Source: Marthasterias glacialis
Taxonomy: Eukaryota; Echinodermata; Asteroidea; Forcipulatida; Asteriidae
Reading direction: 5' to 3'
NCBI GenBank assembly: GCA_911728455.2
Contig: OU452231.1
Span: 5,858,963-5,922,962, forward strand
DNA: 64,000 nucleotides
The stretch's first letter is position 1; every line of letters begins with the position of its first letter. The position numbers and the translations under genes were made by a program. The notes below the pieces were generated by a model that saw only the letters and a program-made list of their open reading frames with translations, was not told the DNA's origin and ran no database searches. Shown piece by piece: positions 1-10,760 of the stretch.

Positions 1-316
1 CGCGTAAATACAACTAGCGGAGCCACACTCTACATAGAAACATATGATGTGCCATTTTGTGGAGTCAATAATTTGGTTCTACAAAATGGCGGACCATGGC
101 TCTGTCACAAAATTAAACGAAAAACACACAATTTCAAGGGATATTCATGTGAATCATTATACTCTACATTTCAAATATCTTTCCAACCATATTCAGTTCT
201 TAACATCAACATGCTTTTTATAGAACAAAAGCACCCAATCCAAAGGCAACATGTCCCTTAAATGTACCACTTTAAAGAATTTGGGGAATAAATACTGAGA
301 AGACCAAATTACTCAC

Positions 317-424
317 TTGTAGGCACAGGAGTTGTTGAGGTCATGGAACATTTGAAGACTCCACCAGACTCGGAACCGATGACAAATAAATTCTGGTCGT
401 CTGATACATAGGATATGCCAGTCA
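317..424 (-). CDS. DYNC2I2: DYNC2I2 exon nearest the window edge
   Basis: The exon encodes 36 residues containing DDQNLFVIGSESGGVFKCS, a blade equivalent to the vertebrate LFILGTEGG segment. It ends at a GTGAGT donor, so coding continues left of the window. Confidence 0.9.
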
Positions 425-3400
425 CTGAAAAAAGAACATCATAACTGTTATCTAGTGGCGGGGGTTGTGGGTTCGAGTCTCACCTGAGCAGTACACCTGT
501 GGATTTTCTTTCTTCCAAGTACATAGTGCTTATCACACATTGGTGTAAGGGTAAAAGCCAAAATAATATTCTTTATCCCTGATGCAAAAATTGCATATTA
601 CTACATTGCATTATTGCATCTGTTAAACAATAATATCAATTTGTTTATTTGTTGTTTACTTATTTGTCACAGTGTCACCTCATTAATAACTAATGCTTAT
701 CTTTCAGGAGTCTGCATAATTAGAGCATTTCTATATAAGTTTACAAAGTAAAAAATATACATTTAAGCATCATTTGGCATTTGGTAAAAGAAAATAACAT
801 AAAGACATTTATACTATGTAATTATTACTATTACTATTCTATACTGTTAGCACTTGCTGGCCAGTGCTTTGTGGAAATGTAAATTATGATCAGTGTTTTT
901 ATCAAAACATTCTTAATATTAAAATATACTATTGTTCAATAAAAAACATTTAAAATAGCTCCACTGCAATTTAACAGTAAAATCGATCTACTGCAATTTA
1001 AAAGAAAAATTGAGAAGTTGTGAACACAAAATGGTCAATAAATAAAACCATAAAACACCAGACAACACAGCCGTAAGTCTGATAATCTGTGCATACAATG
1101 GGGCCATCATTCTTTTTCACTGGAAACATAACCACACCTATCGCCCCTTGCACTGGCATCACGCAGTTACAGTCTGCCCATAGTCTGCCATTTTGGAAAT
1201 TAAATTGCACGCAAACATATGGTGACCACGTAAGCTTACAAACATCGCCTTTCTTTTTTCTTTCCTTACATGCTGACAAGATGTAGGCCTATACATTCAT
1301 AAAATCTTTCTGTACAACATCAAATAATATATATATATATACAATGTGTATTAATTCTGTAAAGTTAAAATGTATGTATCTTGTGTGTTCTGTTAGTGCA
1401 AAATAAATTTCAATGTCAATGTCAAAATGCACACTGTACAGTAGGCCTATAACACATGGACAAGCTGACACCCAAACTGACTCAACCAAGGTGTCTTGTG
1501 GTATTTGACGTCTGGTGAACTGGGTCAGTACGAGTAAAAAACATGAACCAATTCATTAAAAGTTGAAGTTATTGCTAAACAAATCAATCCACTACGCAGG
1601 AAAAGATTGGAAACCAGTCATAGTCAATGTTCATCCAATGCTGTTTTGGCCGGTAGCCTGCTTTGGAGCAAACTGTTTATGTGCCAGCAAAAGTTCATGC
1701 TTAATGCTCAGTTACGTTTATCCTAGGTCTATGGCGAAAAGCCAATGAATTCTAAAACCGATCTCAGGAGTGAGATTTGACAAGAAGGTGCAATGAGTTC
1801 AGGGTCTCCAGCAATTTCAGAGGATTAACAGACTCTCTATGTCTACAGAAACTCAAGAGGTTAAGATGCAGAAATGATGGACAACATCCTTCGTTTCTTG
1901 TTGACAACTTCATGTAAATCAAGAAAATCTGAAGGCAAAGTTAGCTCATTAACGAACTTTGAAAGAAGGAATAATCCCAATAAGCAACAGATGTTTATTT
2001 TTTTCAAGTTGTTCAAAGAAGGGTTCTTAACTACAGGTCTAAGGTAGTTTACAGACTTACCTCCCATTTCTCCTTCGCCTTTAGCCTTAGCATGACCCAC
2101 AGTCGCAGGCAGACTGCTTGCTAGCAGTAAGAAGCCTTCGGTCAACTCTAACGCCCCCTTCCTGGCATTCACTCTCCATATTAGGATCTGACCATCACTG
2201 CTAACGCTCACAATCTAAACCGTTCAATCAAAACAAAACATCAGAAAGACATTCTCACTAGACTGCTGTTTTCAAAAGATTAACACAAAACAGAGACAAG
2301 CAATAAAGTCAATATTACTAGGCTTCCAATTCTGCTATCGACACAATTATAAAACAGATTTTTACAAAAGAAGGACTGCTAAAATTTTCACTTTTAACCG
2401 CTAAATTGCTACAGAAAGTAAGTGTAACAAAATATTTCACAAATTCTTTCTTTACACACCTTTACAAATTAAACTATTATAAATTAGGGAGAAAAAAATT
2501 AAAAACAATGTAGTTTTCACTTATAACCATTAAATCTCCACATCATGTAAGCATAATAAAAAAAATCACAAACGATTTTTTTAACACATGTTTTACAAAG
2601 AAGATTGTTATAAATAAGGACAACAAATGTTTAAAATTAAGGTAATTTTCACTTTTAATGGTTAAATTGCAACAAAAAGTAAGCATAATGAAAAAACTTT
2701 CACAAATAAATTATTAACACACATTTTACAAGTTGGAATCTTATAAATGTCACCCCTTAAGCCCTTTTCACACGACAAAAAAAATAACCAAGGTCCCTTG
2801 CTACACATTTTACGAGCGCTGATTGTTTATTGCTGTCATCGTGCTTGACCGATTTCGCAAGCTTTCACACGACTGAAGTATAAAAAACTAACGACCATTG
2901 TGCACACATCACTGGTAACTCACGTGCGAACGGTGAAATAGATACTAGTACCAGTGAAATCTTAAGTAATTGAACTGCGCGTGCGCGGGTTTCTATGCAT
3001 GTATAGCTTTTTTGGCGCGTTGTCATGCAGGCCTATGTGTATGGATGTACGTGTGTAATTCTGAATCAATCATTGCAGCCAGCTGAACCTGAGAACGAAG
3101 TACTTCCTGAATCCTATACCGAAAAAAGAAACAAAATCAGACAAATGGCTGACATCAATGAAACATCAGCGTAAGAATACTTGGGTCGGCCATGTTGACA
3201 CGATCGTTTGCAATAACAAGGCAGCACACGCACACGGGACGCCGGCGTGCATAGATACAGTCATGATCTTTCGTCGTTATGCGAAAGGTCACACAAAAGG
3301 TCGCCACGCATGCGTGGTATGTGACATTTCGCACAGGACGTCGTTCAATAAACAGAGTTTCCCTTCACACGATGATTTCGCGCACGTCCTTGGTGAAATC

Positions 3401-6400
3401 TTCCGCTTGCGGAAGATTTTGTCGTAGGTCCGGACCTGCGACAAAATTTAGCAATGTTTGAGAAGATTTCGCAAGGGACCTTGGACAATGTAAAAGTTGT
3501 TGTCCTTTCACACGAGGTGCATTTTGTAAATTTTCGCAACCTTGCTAAAATTAAGCAAGGGACCCTTGCTAAATTGCTCTCGTGTGAAAGGGGCTTTAGG
3601 GTGATTCCTGTACTGATGCTTTTAAGGTTGTATCGTAAACTTGGGTGTGATCCCTGGATATACGGCAGTTTCAGGTTGAATGGCTTCTGACTAGCACCCC
3701 CGAACAAATATATTGACAAATTAGGGAGACCGCCAACACTAGGGCTGGATAGCTCAGTTGGTAGAGCACGTCAATCTGGAGGTCGCAGGTTCAAATCCTG
3801 TGCTAGTTATTTTTCTTTGTTCACCCCAAAATGGACTATTCTAAATAAGGAAGTTACTTTTCAAATCAAGCTTTAATAAAGGTCAGCTGAAGGAGGACTA
3901 TTGCACGAGTGGAGATCAAGTTCTCTATTGTTGAAGCTACACAGCGTTAAAGACTTACGTTGTATTTCTTGGGTTTGTTGGGATCTTTGAGCCACATGAC
4001 CTCTGACACAGGCTCCCTGTGTGAATCATCTCCGATACCTGAGGTAGCGATGAGACTATCGTCCTCTCGGTTCAAATCCCACAGCAAAACCTCCCCTGAA
4101 ATTAGCAAAATTCACTCATATTCATGCTACAACAAAATGAGAGTATAGTCAGCCTTTTCACAAACTGAGATTAAAGCATTTATGAAGCCAGTGTGAAAAA
4201 AGGCTTCCCAATGGCGTCCAACACTTGGGGTTGCAAATCTTAAAACTTTAAAAAATCCAGGCCTGGAAATACACAGAGGTCGCGGCCTCTTGCCCTGATC
4301 TTGGCCTTGGTGCCCCTTTGAAAGATTTTCCAATGAAAGTGCCCTTTGCACTTGAAAATTGCCTTGCCTTTTCAAAGATGAAGTTTCAGACCTGCGTGTA
4401 TTAAACTATTCAGAGGTTCAACTTTGACTTTATTTGGTCATACTGCCTATCAGTGCTCAAAACTCCACTGTAAAAAAAGCAGTTTGAGTAAAACAATTTG
4501 AGACTTTCCAGTATTTTGAGATAATCTTAACTCACCGTTAAAGTTTCCTCCGACAAGCGCTGAAGGTTTCTCAGGATGATAAGCTATGCACATCAAGCAA
4601 CTCTGTCCAAAACATAACAAAATTCACGTCACCAAGGCTTTTCGCTAAAACGGAAAAACATTATTTCTTTTTGAAGAGTAAATTATTGTCGTCCTCCAAT
4701 TTTCAGTATACCATACAACCAACTGGTGATAAATTTAATTAAAATTGGTGGTCAGGTTGGAGTAAAAACAACAGAATTGTTTTCAAATATCTTGTCGGGG
4801 ATTTTGCGCACGTTTATTGGGGTTATTTCAAATGCGACAATCAAAATAAGCAACATTATTTTGAGGGATTTTCAAATACTATTTCATTGACTTTGACATT
4901 ATTTGTATTGGTATTTAGCATTGGATGTAGTACTGTTCTATTGAATCCATCCGGCTCGAGATAAAGACACTATAAAAATTACAAAGAGAAGTTGGTCAGA
5001 TTGGATTAATTGTAAAAACGAATGTGCAAAAGTGTCCGTTATGATTGTTCTTTTATTAATCATTTACATACCTTGACAAGATACTTTGACAAAAAATAAG
5101 GTAAGAGAGTCTAGGAGGAGGGATTTTGGTTTTTCAAACTCACATTCACATCTACGACTGTGTCAGCTTTCTCTGTATTCATTCCTCTGAGGTCGATATT
5201 CCATACACACAGAGATCCCTGTCAAAAAGAAATCATTCAATATTTACTCACAGCTCAGAAGTCACGACGAACTCATGAACAACTTACAAACATCTAGTAG
5301 GAATTGCAGACGCCTTGCATGTGACGTCACAGGCTCAAACAGCGCCCTCACCGAGGTAAAAAAAAAAGATCCCCGGCTGAGGGTTGTGCATAGAGGTACA
5401 CATGTGTACACTTCCATTGTTTGACCTCAGCGATGTCAGCGTATGCAAAGAATTATGAATGAAATCTGAAAACCTTTGATTTTAATCATTGACAAAAATT
5501 TATTTTTGATTAAATTTTAAAAGATGGCTGCAACTTGCCAGGCCAGTGTTTACACCCTGCCATGGCCGGTAAGAGTACGTGCTTTACAGGGTGCCGTAAG
5601 TGCAGAATTCTTCGGTAAGCAGCACCACTGGGCCCTGGTGTCAAGTCATTTTCAGTAATCATTTTAGTCCATATTTGTTACTAGAACTCCAGTCATGGGT
5701 TTAAGACAATGACAGTCATAACTCACTTTATGTGTGCACCAATCTTGGTGGTCCATCCTTCCATAAGCGACTGCTAATGAGGAGCCAGTGCAGTTCCAAG
5801 CCAGACGAGTGCATTGAAGCTCTCCCTTCAGGGGGGCATGTGTGAGTTTACGAAGGCACGTCACGGACACTGTGTCTTCTTCCCAGTTCACTTTGTAACC
5901 TAGCATCAAGTAAAACCGACTGATATGACAGAGCTCTTCGACACACACCCCTTAAAAGGTATGCTAAAGACAAGTGGCATAAGAAAAGAAACACAATAAC
6001 GGGGAGCACTTTGCGTCCGTTACGTTAGCAGTTTTTTCAATAGTTGTAGTTTTTTTAAGTACCTGAAACCACCCAACAGTTTTTCAACATGTGAATGAAC
6101 TTGCAGGCCTATACTGAAAATAATTTCGGTCGATCCATTTTTTTTTTTTTTGTATTTTCTTTAAATCACCCTCAAGTTTCCATAAAAAATAGACAGAAAA
6201 AGTTAACAATCTTTTCCATCCATTTTTTTTTTATTGAAATTTTTGAGTAAGTAAGAAATAATTCCAATCAATTCAGACTATTTTCAGTTTAAGCCTTCAT
6301 GTCCATTCACATGATGAAACACTTTTGGGTGGTTTCAGGTACTTGAACAAAATAGTGACAACCATTGGAAAAACTGTCAAAACGACGGATGGAAAAATGT

Positions 6401-9032
6401 ACACTTTCTTGTGTTTCTTGTTGTAAACTCTACCCGATCAATAAAACCATCCTAAGACTGTCAGAATAGGAGGGAGTTACTTCATGATATCATGACCTTG
6501 AAGGTCAAGGGTCAAATCAAATTGTATAACAAGTCACAATGCACGATCATACTGAGATCTCTAACTTACCATCGAATGCATGACTTCTTGAGTTACGATC
6601 CAACATTTTACAGATTTCCGGTGTGACCTTTTTGATGAACTCTCTCAAAGCCTACAAAATTAATTTTGAAAAATCTTCCGATAATACATTTGTTAAATCT
6701 AAATACTGCTTTTAAAGAGTAAATTGCTGCCATACATGTGAATGCTTATGTTGAGTATGGGTCATTTTATATTTATTTACTTATTTTTCAGGCAAGTTAA
6801 AAGTACACGCAAATACAAACTAAACAAAAGCGTTTAAAAGGAAAGAGTAGAAGTAGCTAGAGCCTGGCGGTTTGCCTAAACAAAGAAACAAAGTTTCTGT
6901 CAAAGAAACCTTCTCTAGCTAGCACACATAGAAATAGGCAAAACGTAATGATAATCTTGTACAAAGAAAACATTAACATTACAAAATGTGAATATTAAAA
7001 CCACAAATAATGATAAAATTGCATAAGATTAGCACGAGTTGTGCACACACAATGAAACAATGCCAGCTCCATGTCAGAATGTTTGGTTTGGCACCTGAAC
7101 TCAAAGAAGATTTGAGTCCAGTCTTATTTCTGTGGAATTTGTTTCAACTCTTTTTCCCTAGCAAAAGTTAAAAGCAGTAACAATAAAGAGATGTACTTTA
7201 ATAAATTGGTGAAAAACAAGTTAAATGAAAATATTGTGGAAAACAGCAGGGCCTAACTCTAACGTTTCAACTGACCCAGGGCCTAACTCAAATGTTTCAA
7301 TTGACCCCACTCACCTAAATCACCTCATCAACACAATAATCTTGCTTGGGCCATTTTTGGAGTCAATGTCCCTGTGTGTTATATCATAGGGAAAGGACCC
7401 ACAGATACAGTGTAGTTAGCATTTTAGGCCATGCGGCAGTTACATGCTTACCTCTTGATTCCTATAATAGTGAGCGTGGCACAGTCACCACATGTGACAT
7501 ACGTGCAGGAGATCAGAAGACATAAATAAATCAACAAAGTTTCTTCCATGTTATTTCAAAGAAAACTTAATAACCGTCACAACATCATAATGTCAAATAC
7601 CCACCTCAGATCTGTCGTCAATTAGTTCAAACTTTTTCTCTTTTTCAGGGTCAGTTTGGACCTTTGAGGAAAACAAAAATAAAATAAAAATAATTTATTT
7701 ATACGACTAAACGATCTTCATATCTGAAGCTTACCTTCAATTTAGAACAGAAACTGATGATTAACCAAGTTTTGGGAAAATGATGCAATAATGATTTTAC
7801 TCAAGACCCAACCAGTGAAACAATTGTAGCAGGAATGTTTCCAAAGTTTACTTTGAAAAAATTCTAGTGGAAACAAATGATTGTTTTTCCCCATATGCGT
7901 TCGTTTTTACTACATCGCTCTAGTAGACTGTGAATATTCACATTATTTTATACAAATGAATGCATGAGAGTGCACTATCGCAGAATGTTATGACGAGGTG
8001 AAATCTGGACCATTCCCTTAAAAGAGGCATTCTTAGCAGAGTATCATGGAAAAGCCAGATTTCACCGAGTGATTAATGTTCATTCAATAGGCCTATTTGT
8101 TTTGTATTCCTCACACATAGATCCGTTGTCATTTGAATTTGTTTTCACAATAAACACAACATTGACACAAAACCTCGTCCACACCACACTCTAAAATTAT
8201 TTTTTTAAACTTCAAAATAACATGGGTGACTCCATGCAGACACCTTGTATGCCGTGACAAGACATTGGCTCGTTTGGAAAAAAACGGGCGGAAAATTATT
8301 CTGTGAATTAAGCACCGGAAATCAATGTACACCATCCAAAAATTAACGATGTAGGATGCGCCAACATCTCAGCAGTAAATCTTGTAAATACATGGCAAAA
8401 TAAAGTATGACACAAAACCTCGTCCACCCCACACTTTGGCGGATGGAACCGAATCATATCCCGAAGGTGTTGTTGTATGGTGAGCTCGCTGAAGGAGCAC
8501 GACCAACCGGACGTCCTCGCCTTCGTTTCAAGGATGTCTGTAAGGGAGACATGAAGCTGGCTAACATTGACACTAACAGCTGGGAGAGAGAGGCAGAAGA
8601 CCGTGCTGCTTGGAGGTCACTGGTGTTTGAAGGCATGTCAAGAGCAGAGGAAGCCAGGCATGCCAAGCTAGCCAACAAGAGACCCAGGAGAAAGGCCAGA
8701 ACAGCCCTTGCTCCAGCCCCCTCCTCTCTCACCTGCAGCCACTGTGGACGGGACTGCCACTCGAGAGTGGGACTCTATAGCCACTCGAGGAAGTGTTTTA
8801 CAACACAGTGACAACCATGGTGCTACTCCATCATCTTCCGAGATGCACGGATGCTATATAAAGTATGACAGGTGACGCGGATTCCACCAATCAAATGACA
8901 AAGAGCTGTGTGTGTGGAATACATTATACTATGAGTATGATTGTTACCTTAACATCTTTTTTCCGCACAGTTTGTGAATCGCCATCATTGGTAAGGATTT
9001 CACTTGTTTGAGAACTATGTGACTTCGTTGAC
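317..9032 (-). CDS. DYNC2I2: Cytoplasmic dynein-2 intermediate chain 2 (WDR34), partial gene, nine exons
   Basis: This gene encodes an intermediate chain of the dynein-2 motor, which carries intraflagellar-transport trains back from ciliary tips. Exons in gene order are 8948-9032, 7605-7661, 6570-6651, 5727-5899, 5144-5218, 4536-4602, 3959-4095, 2060-2213 and 317-424. All have GT-AG borders and compatible phases, and together give about 312 residues. Family hallmarks appear in the right order: an N-terminal QT-rich stretch, SHAFDG followed by GYKVNW, WNCTGSSLAVAYGRMDHQDW, then WD40 strands ending VCVWN, EVLLWDL and QILIWRV, and LTEGF, which vertebrate WDR34 also has. The last exon seen (LFVIGSESGGVFKCS) is mid-propeller, so roughly the last third of the protein lies left of base 1. 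The first coding exon upstream of 9032 is not identified; it must end with two bases of a split codon. Identification is strong; limits of the full gene are not. Confidence 0.93.
434..600 (+). mobile_element. SINE-B fragment (tRNA-derived), intronic
   Basis: It carries a B-box-like GGGTTCGAGTCTCACC and the SINE-B tail, which reads roughly 'CAGTGCTTA..CACAT(T/C)GGTGTA' and then TTCTTTATCCCTGATGCAA. The same tail occurs near 28980, 54400 and 57000. The 5' tRNA part is truncated. Confidence 0.65.
2060..2213 (-). CDS. DYNC2I2: DYNC2I2 propeller exon with LTEGF
   Basis: The exon encodes 51 residues from IVSVSSDGQILIWRV through LELTEGFLLL to GEGEMG. The WD-type strand followed by LTEGF is a recognisable WDR34 block. 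Phase 0 in from KPKKYN (exon 3959-4095), phase 1 out to VTGISY (exon 317-424). Confidence 0.92.
2757..3597. mobile_element. Long terminal-inverted-repeat element, about 840 bp
   Basis: The left end reads AAGCCCTTTTCACACGA and continues into AAGGTCCCTTGCTA. The right end is the inverse: TAGCAAGGG-type sequence followed by CTCGTGTGAAAGGGGCTTTA. Further CACACGA/TCGTGTG motifs are repeated inside (near 2868, 3369, 3512). No transposase frame is visible, so it is probably a non-autonomous DNA element. It lies in a DYNC2I2 intron. Confidence 0.65.
3640..3812 (+). mobile_element. SINE-A copy (tRNA-derived)
   Basis: It contains an A-box-like TAGCTCAGTTGGTAGAGC and a B-box-like GGTTCAAATCCTG, 24 bp apart. 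A shared leader (GAGACCGCCAACACTAGGGCTGG) is matched by inverse copies near 20040-20160 and 26110-26250. Because the leader is shared and the anticodon arm is degraded, this is a SINE and not a working tRNA gene. Confidence 0.78.
4230..4385 (-). repeat. Interspersed repeat rich in CCTTG and GGCC
   Basis: This stretch has the phrases CAGGCCTGG, GGCCTTGGTGCCC and GAAAGTGCCC. Similar wording recurs near 57170-57260, 58530-58690 and 59150-59330. It lies in a DYNC2I2 intron, and its boundaries are uncertain. Confidence 0.45.
5727..5899 (-). CDS. DYNC2I2: DYNC2I2 first propeller exon
   Basis: This is the largest exon of the gene seen here (173 bp). It encodes GYKVNWEEDT through WNCTGSSLAVAYGRMDHQDW to CTHK. 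The block WN-TGS-A-AYGR-DH-DW is characteristic of WDR34 rather than of other dynein intermediate chains. Its acceptor is TGATGCTAG and its donor GTGAGT. Confidence 0.93.
6057..6344. mobile_element. MITE with about 40-bp inverted repeats
   Basis: The left end AAGTACCTGAAACCACCCAA and the following CATGTGAATG are mirrored at the right end (CATTCACATGATG, then TTGGGTGGTTTCAGGTACTT). The interior is AT-rich and non-coding. It is intronic in DYNC2I2. Confidence 0.75.
6570..6651 (-). CDS. DYNC2I2: DYNC2I2 helix exon before the propeller
   Basis: The exon encodes 27 residues from ALREFIKKVTPE to NSRSHAFDG. The SHAFDG motif is retained in vertebrate WDR34 immediately before the WD40 domain. It starts in phase 0 after the exon at 7605-7661 (VQTDPE to DDRSE) and ends in phase 1, joining GGT-TAC of the next exon. 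Confidence 0.9.
8413..8857 (+). mobile_element. 5'-truncated LINE with ORF2 C-terminal fragment
   Basis: An open frame from about 8438 to a TGA ending at 8811 encodes WRMEPNHIPKVLLYGEL, GRPRLRFKD, then a lysine-rich stretch and a C-terminal zinc knuckle CSHCGRDC...H. This is the usual end of a non-LTR retrotransposon ORF2, after the reverse transcriptase. The ATG at 8407 is fortuitous. The copy is flanked by the 13-bp direct repeat ATAAAGTATGACA at 8400-8412 and 8858-8870, a clear target-site duplication. It lies in the intron between the first two DYNC2I2 exons seen here. Confidence 0.85.
8948..9032 (-). CDS. DYNC2I2: DYNC2I2 N-terminal exon with QT motifs
   Basis: This 85-bp exon begins with one base of a split codon and then encodes 28 residues, including SSQTSE and GDSQTVR, ending KKDVK before a GTAACA donor. 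The next exon opens VQTDPE. In the known dynein-2 architecture this disordered tail is the docking site for DYNLL (LC8) light chains, which recognise TQT-like motifs. The spacing of three QT pairs fits that role, but binding is inferred. The alternative reading frame hits a stop in the following exon, which fixes the frame. Confidence 0.82.
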
Positions 9033-9503
9033 CTATCAGTATTAAGAATATAAATTTAGAAAGTTATCTTGGTTGTAATATTCAGTCATTCAAATTTCAA
9101 TACATTAAAGTAACAAGCTTAATAATTGAAAACAAGAAAAAGTGCTGTCGCAAACTGCTTACCAACTTGTTCAGATAATCGTAACCCTCCATCATCCCGA
9201 TGGTTGGAGACCACAGGGTTGTGAATAATGAAGTGTCACACATAAAAATTGCCCCAAGCGTTATATTCAATTTCGGTCATTTATGTCTACCTCCATGGAC
9301 AGACTGGTGACAAGATTTGCCCCCATTTTTATCACTTTTAAAATTCATTATACACAATTGTGACATTCTAATTAAGAACATGGATTTGTTGATAATGTGT
9401 AATGAATCAATTTAGAACACCTATTGCTTAAAAAGTCATTGAAAAAATATTTTACATTAGGGGGAAATCTTTGGGAAAAACCACTCGTTTTTATTTAAAA
9501 TGT

Positions 9504-9640
9504 CTACATCACAGTCTCATGCTGTGGTCGTTGGGCCAAGAAGCGGAGGTAGTCCAGCGTATTGGCACATAACAGACGGACATACTTTTCTTGCATCTCC
9601 TCGTCTTGGCTTGGTTTGTGGATAAAATAAGCATAATTAC
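9504..9640 (-). other. Possible exon or chance ORF, GC-rich
   Basis: A minus-strand frame reads QDEEMQEKYVRLL, then LDYLRFLAQRP and a stop. Base composition is richer in GC than its surroundings. An internal GTATGT donor after MQEK would join DYNC2I2 exon 8948-9032 in phase, making it a candidate first coding exon. However, it lacks the tryptophan block I expect before the QT-rich tail. An equally open 40-residue plus-strand frame shows the evidence is weak. Confidence 0.25.
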
Positions 9641-9829
9641 AAATAAATATACCTCTCGCGTCTCCATGACGATTTGAACTCAACTCCATCAAGCACCTCG
9701 TCAGTAAACATCTTGAATACAACCGTTAAACTACAAGAAACTGAAAATAAATTTATTAAATTTGTAGATCACCTCGCCGACAGACAGAACATAAACATCA
9801 CTGAAGCTAACCGCGTCTGGTTGGTATGT

Positions 9830-9925
9830 GTGATGACATTTGGAGCCGGAAGTGCAATGTAAACGAATGGTGTACATTACATGTACATTCGTTGTACTGT
9901 ACTTCCGGCTCCAAAACGTCATCAC
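9830..9925. mobile_element. Palindromic foldback MITE, copy 1
   Basis: The arms GTGATGACATTTGGAGCCGG and CCGGCTCCAAAACGTCATCAC face each other around a centre containing ACATGT. The same element is found at 31272-31401. Confidence 0.85.
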
Positions 9926-10060
9926 CGTGTCCGAATCAAGCGACTTTGGCTACGGCTATGGCCGTTGGCTGCATCGACAACGTTGAAGAATAGTACTTTT
10001 CAGCCATCCAGCCGTAGCCGCGGCCGTAGCGGCCGTAGCCATTCATTCACACACGGCCTT
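9926..10060. mobile_element. GC-rich foldback with GGCTACGGCT repeats
   Basis: The left side has TTGGCTACGGCTATGGCCG and the right side CAGCCGTAGCCGCGGCCG. Imperfect inverted repeats with the same GCGGCTGCGG-type wording occur near 30140-30250 and 41480-41600, suggesting a dispersed MITE group. Confidence 0.5.
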
Positions 10061-10064
10061 ACCA

Positions 10065-10335
10065 ACGGATTCAGAGGCCGGCCGGCCGGCCGTGTATTCA
10101 GGAAAAGTAGAATCCATGGAGTTCAAGGTGGTGAATATTCTCCCATTTTTTATCATTTGAACGATTTAAAAAAAAAATCTGTATTAATTGGTACAATTTT
10201 TTTAAAATAATATTTCTTAAAAAAAACGTATAACTGAGCATACTTTAAATTGGACATAGGTTATTTGACTCATTATTTGGTGAGTTATTAGCCGCCACAA
10301 TTTAGACCTCATAATCCACTACATAATATAACTAG
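10065..10335 (+). repeat. Interspersed repeat shared with 62165-62410
   Basis: The run from GGATTCA/GGCCGGC through GTATTCAGGAAAA, GGTGGTGAATATTCT, TTTTTAAATCT and ACAATTTAGACCTCATAATCCA is matched block for block near 62160-62405 on the same strand, with many substitutions. No coding content. Confidence 0.65.
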
Positions 10336-10389
10336 TGAATAACTTGCATTTACCCCAAAGTTAAAGTAGGCCTACCTTTCTTGTTGCAT

Positions 10390-10760
10390 AAAAGATGAAT
10401 TTGTACTCTATAATCTTAAAGATCGTATCACTTGGCACACTTCATTTTGGAGGTGGCTAATTCGGCTCACTAATTAGTATCTAATTGGCCACTTGAATAG
10501 ATGCCTCTTTCTAGCATGATATTTCGATTCGCGGTACAGGTATGCTGCACACAAAAACGTGAATATTTATTATGACTGCAATCACTGTATAAAAGTAAAT
10601 GTACCCTTCGTACTGCCTAATACTAAAGATGAACTTTTATTCCATAATCTTAAAGACCGTAAAGACCACATCACTGGGCACACTTAATTTTGGAGCTGGC
10701 TAATTAGTACCTAGTTAGCCGCAATTTCCTAGCATGATATACCGGCGTAGGCAGCAAAAG
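10390..10760 (+). repeat. Diverged tandem duplication, period about 232 bp
   Basis: The block beginning AAAGATGAATTTGTACTC and including TATAATCTTAAAGA, GGCACACTTCATTTTGGAG and CTAGCATGATAT recurs as AAAGATGAACTTTTATTCC with the same later landmarks about 232 bp downstream. Confidence 0.65.

Noticed and set aside
2760-3600. Autonomous DNA transposon
   Set aside because: The interior is too short for a transposase and no DDE or RNase H-like motif was found.
3158-3719. Overlapping ORFs of 89 to 124 residues
   Set aside because: They lie in the right half of the 840-bp inverted-repeat element and overlap on both strands, with no motif of a transposase.
3740-3812. Functional tRNA gene
   Set aside because: The A and B boxes are good, but the anticodon arm does not pair and the leader is shared with other copies. 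It is a SINE-A.
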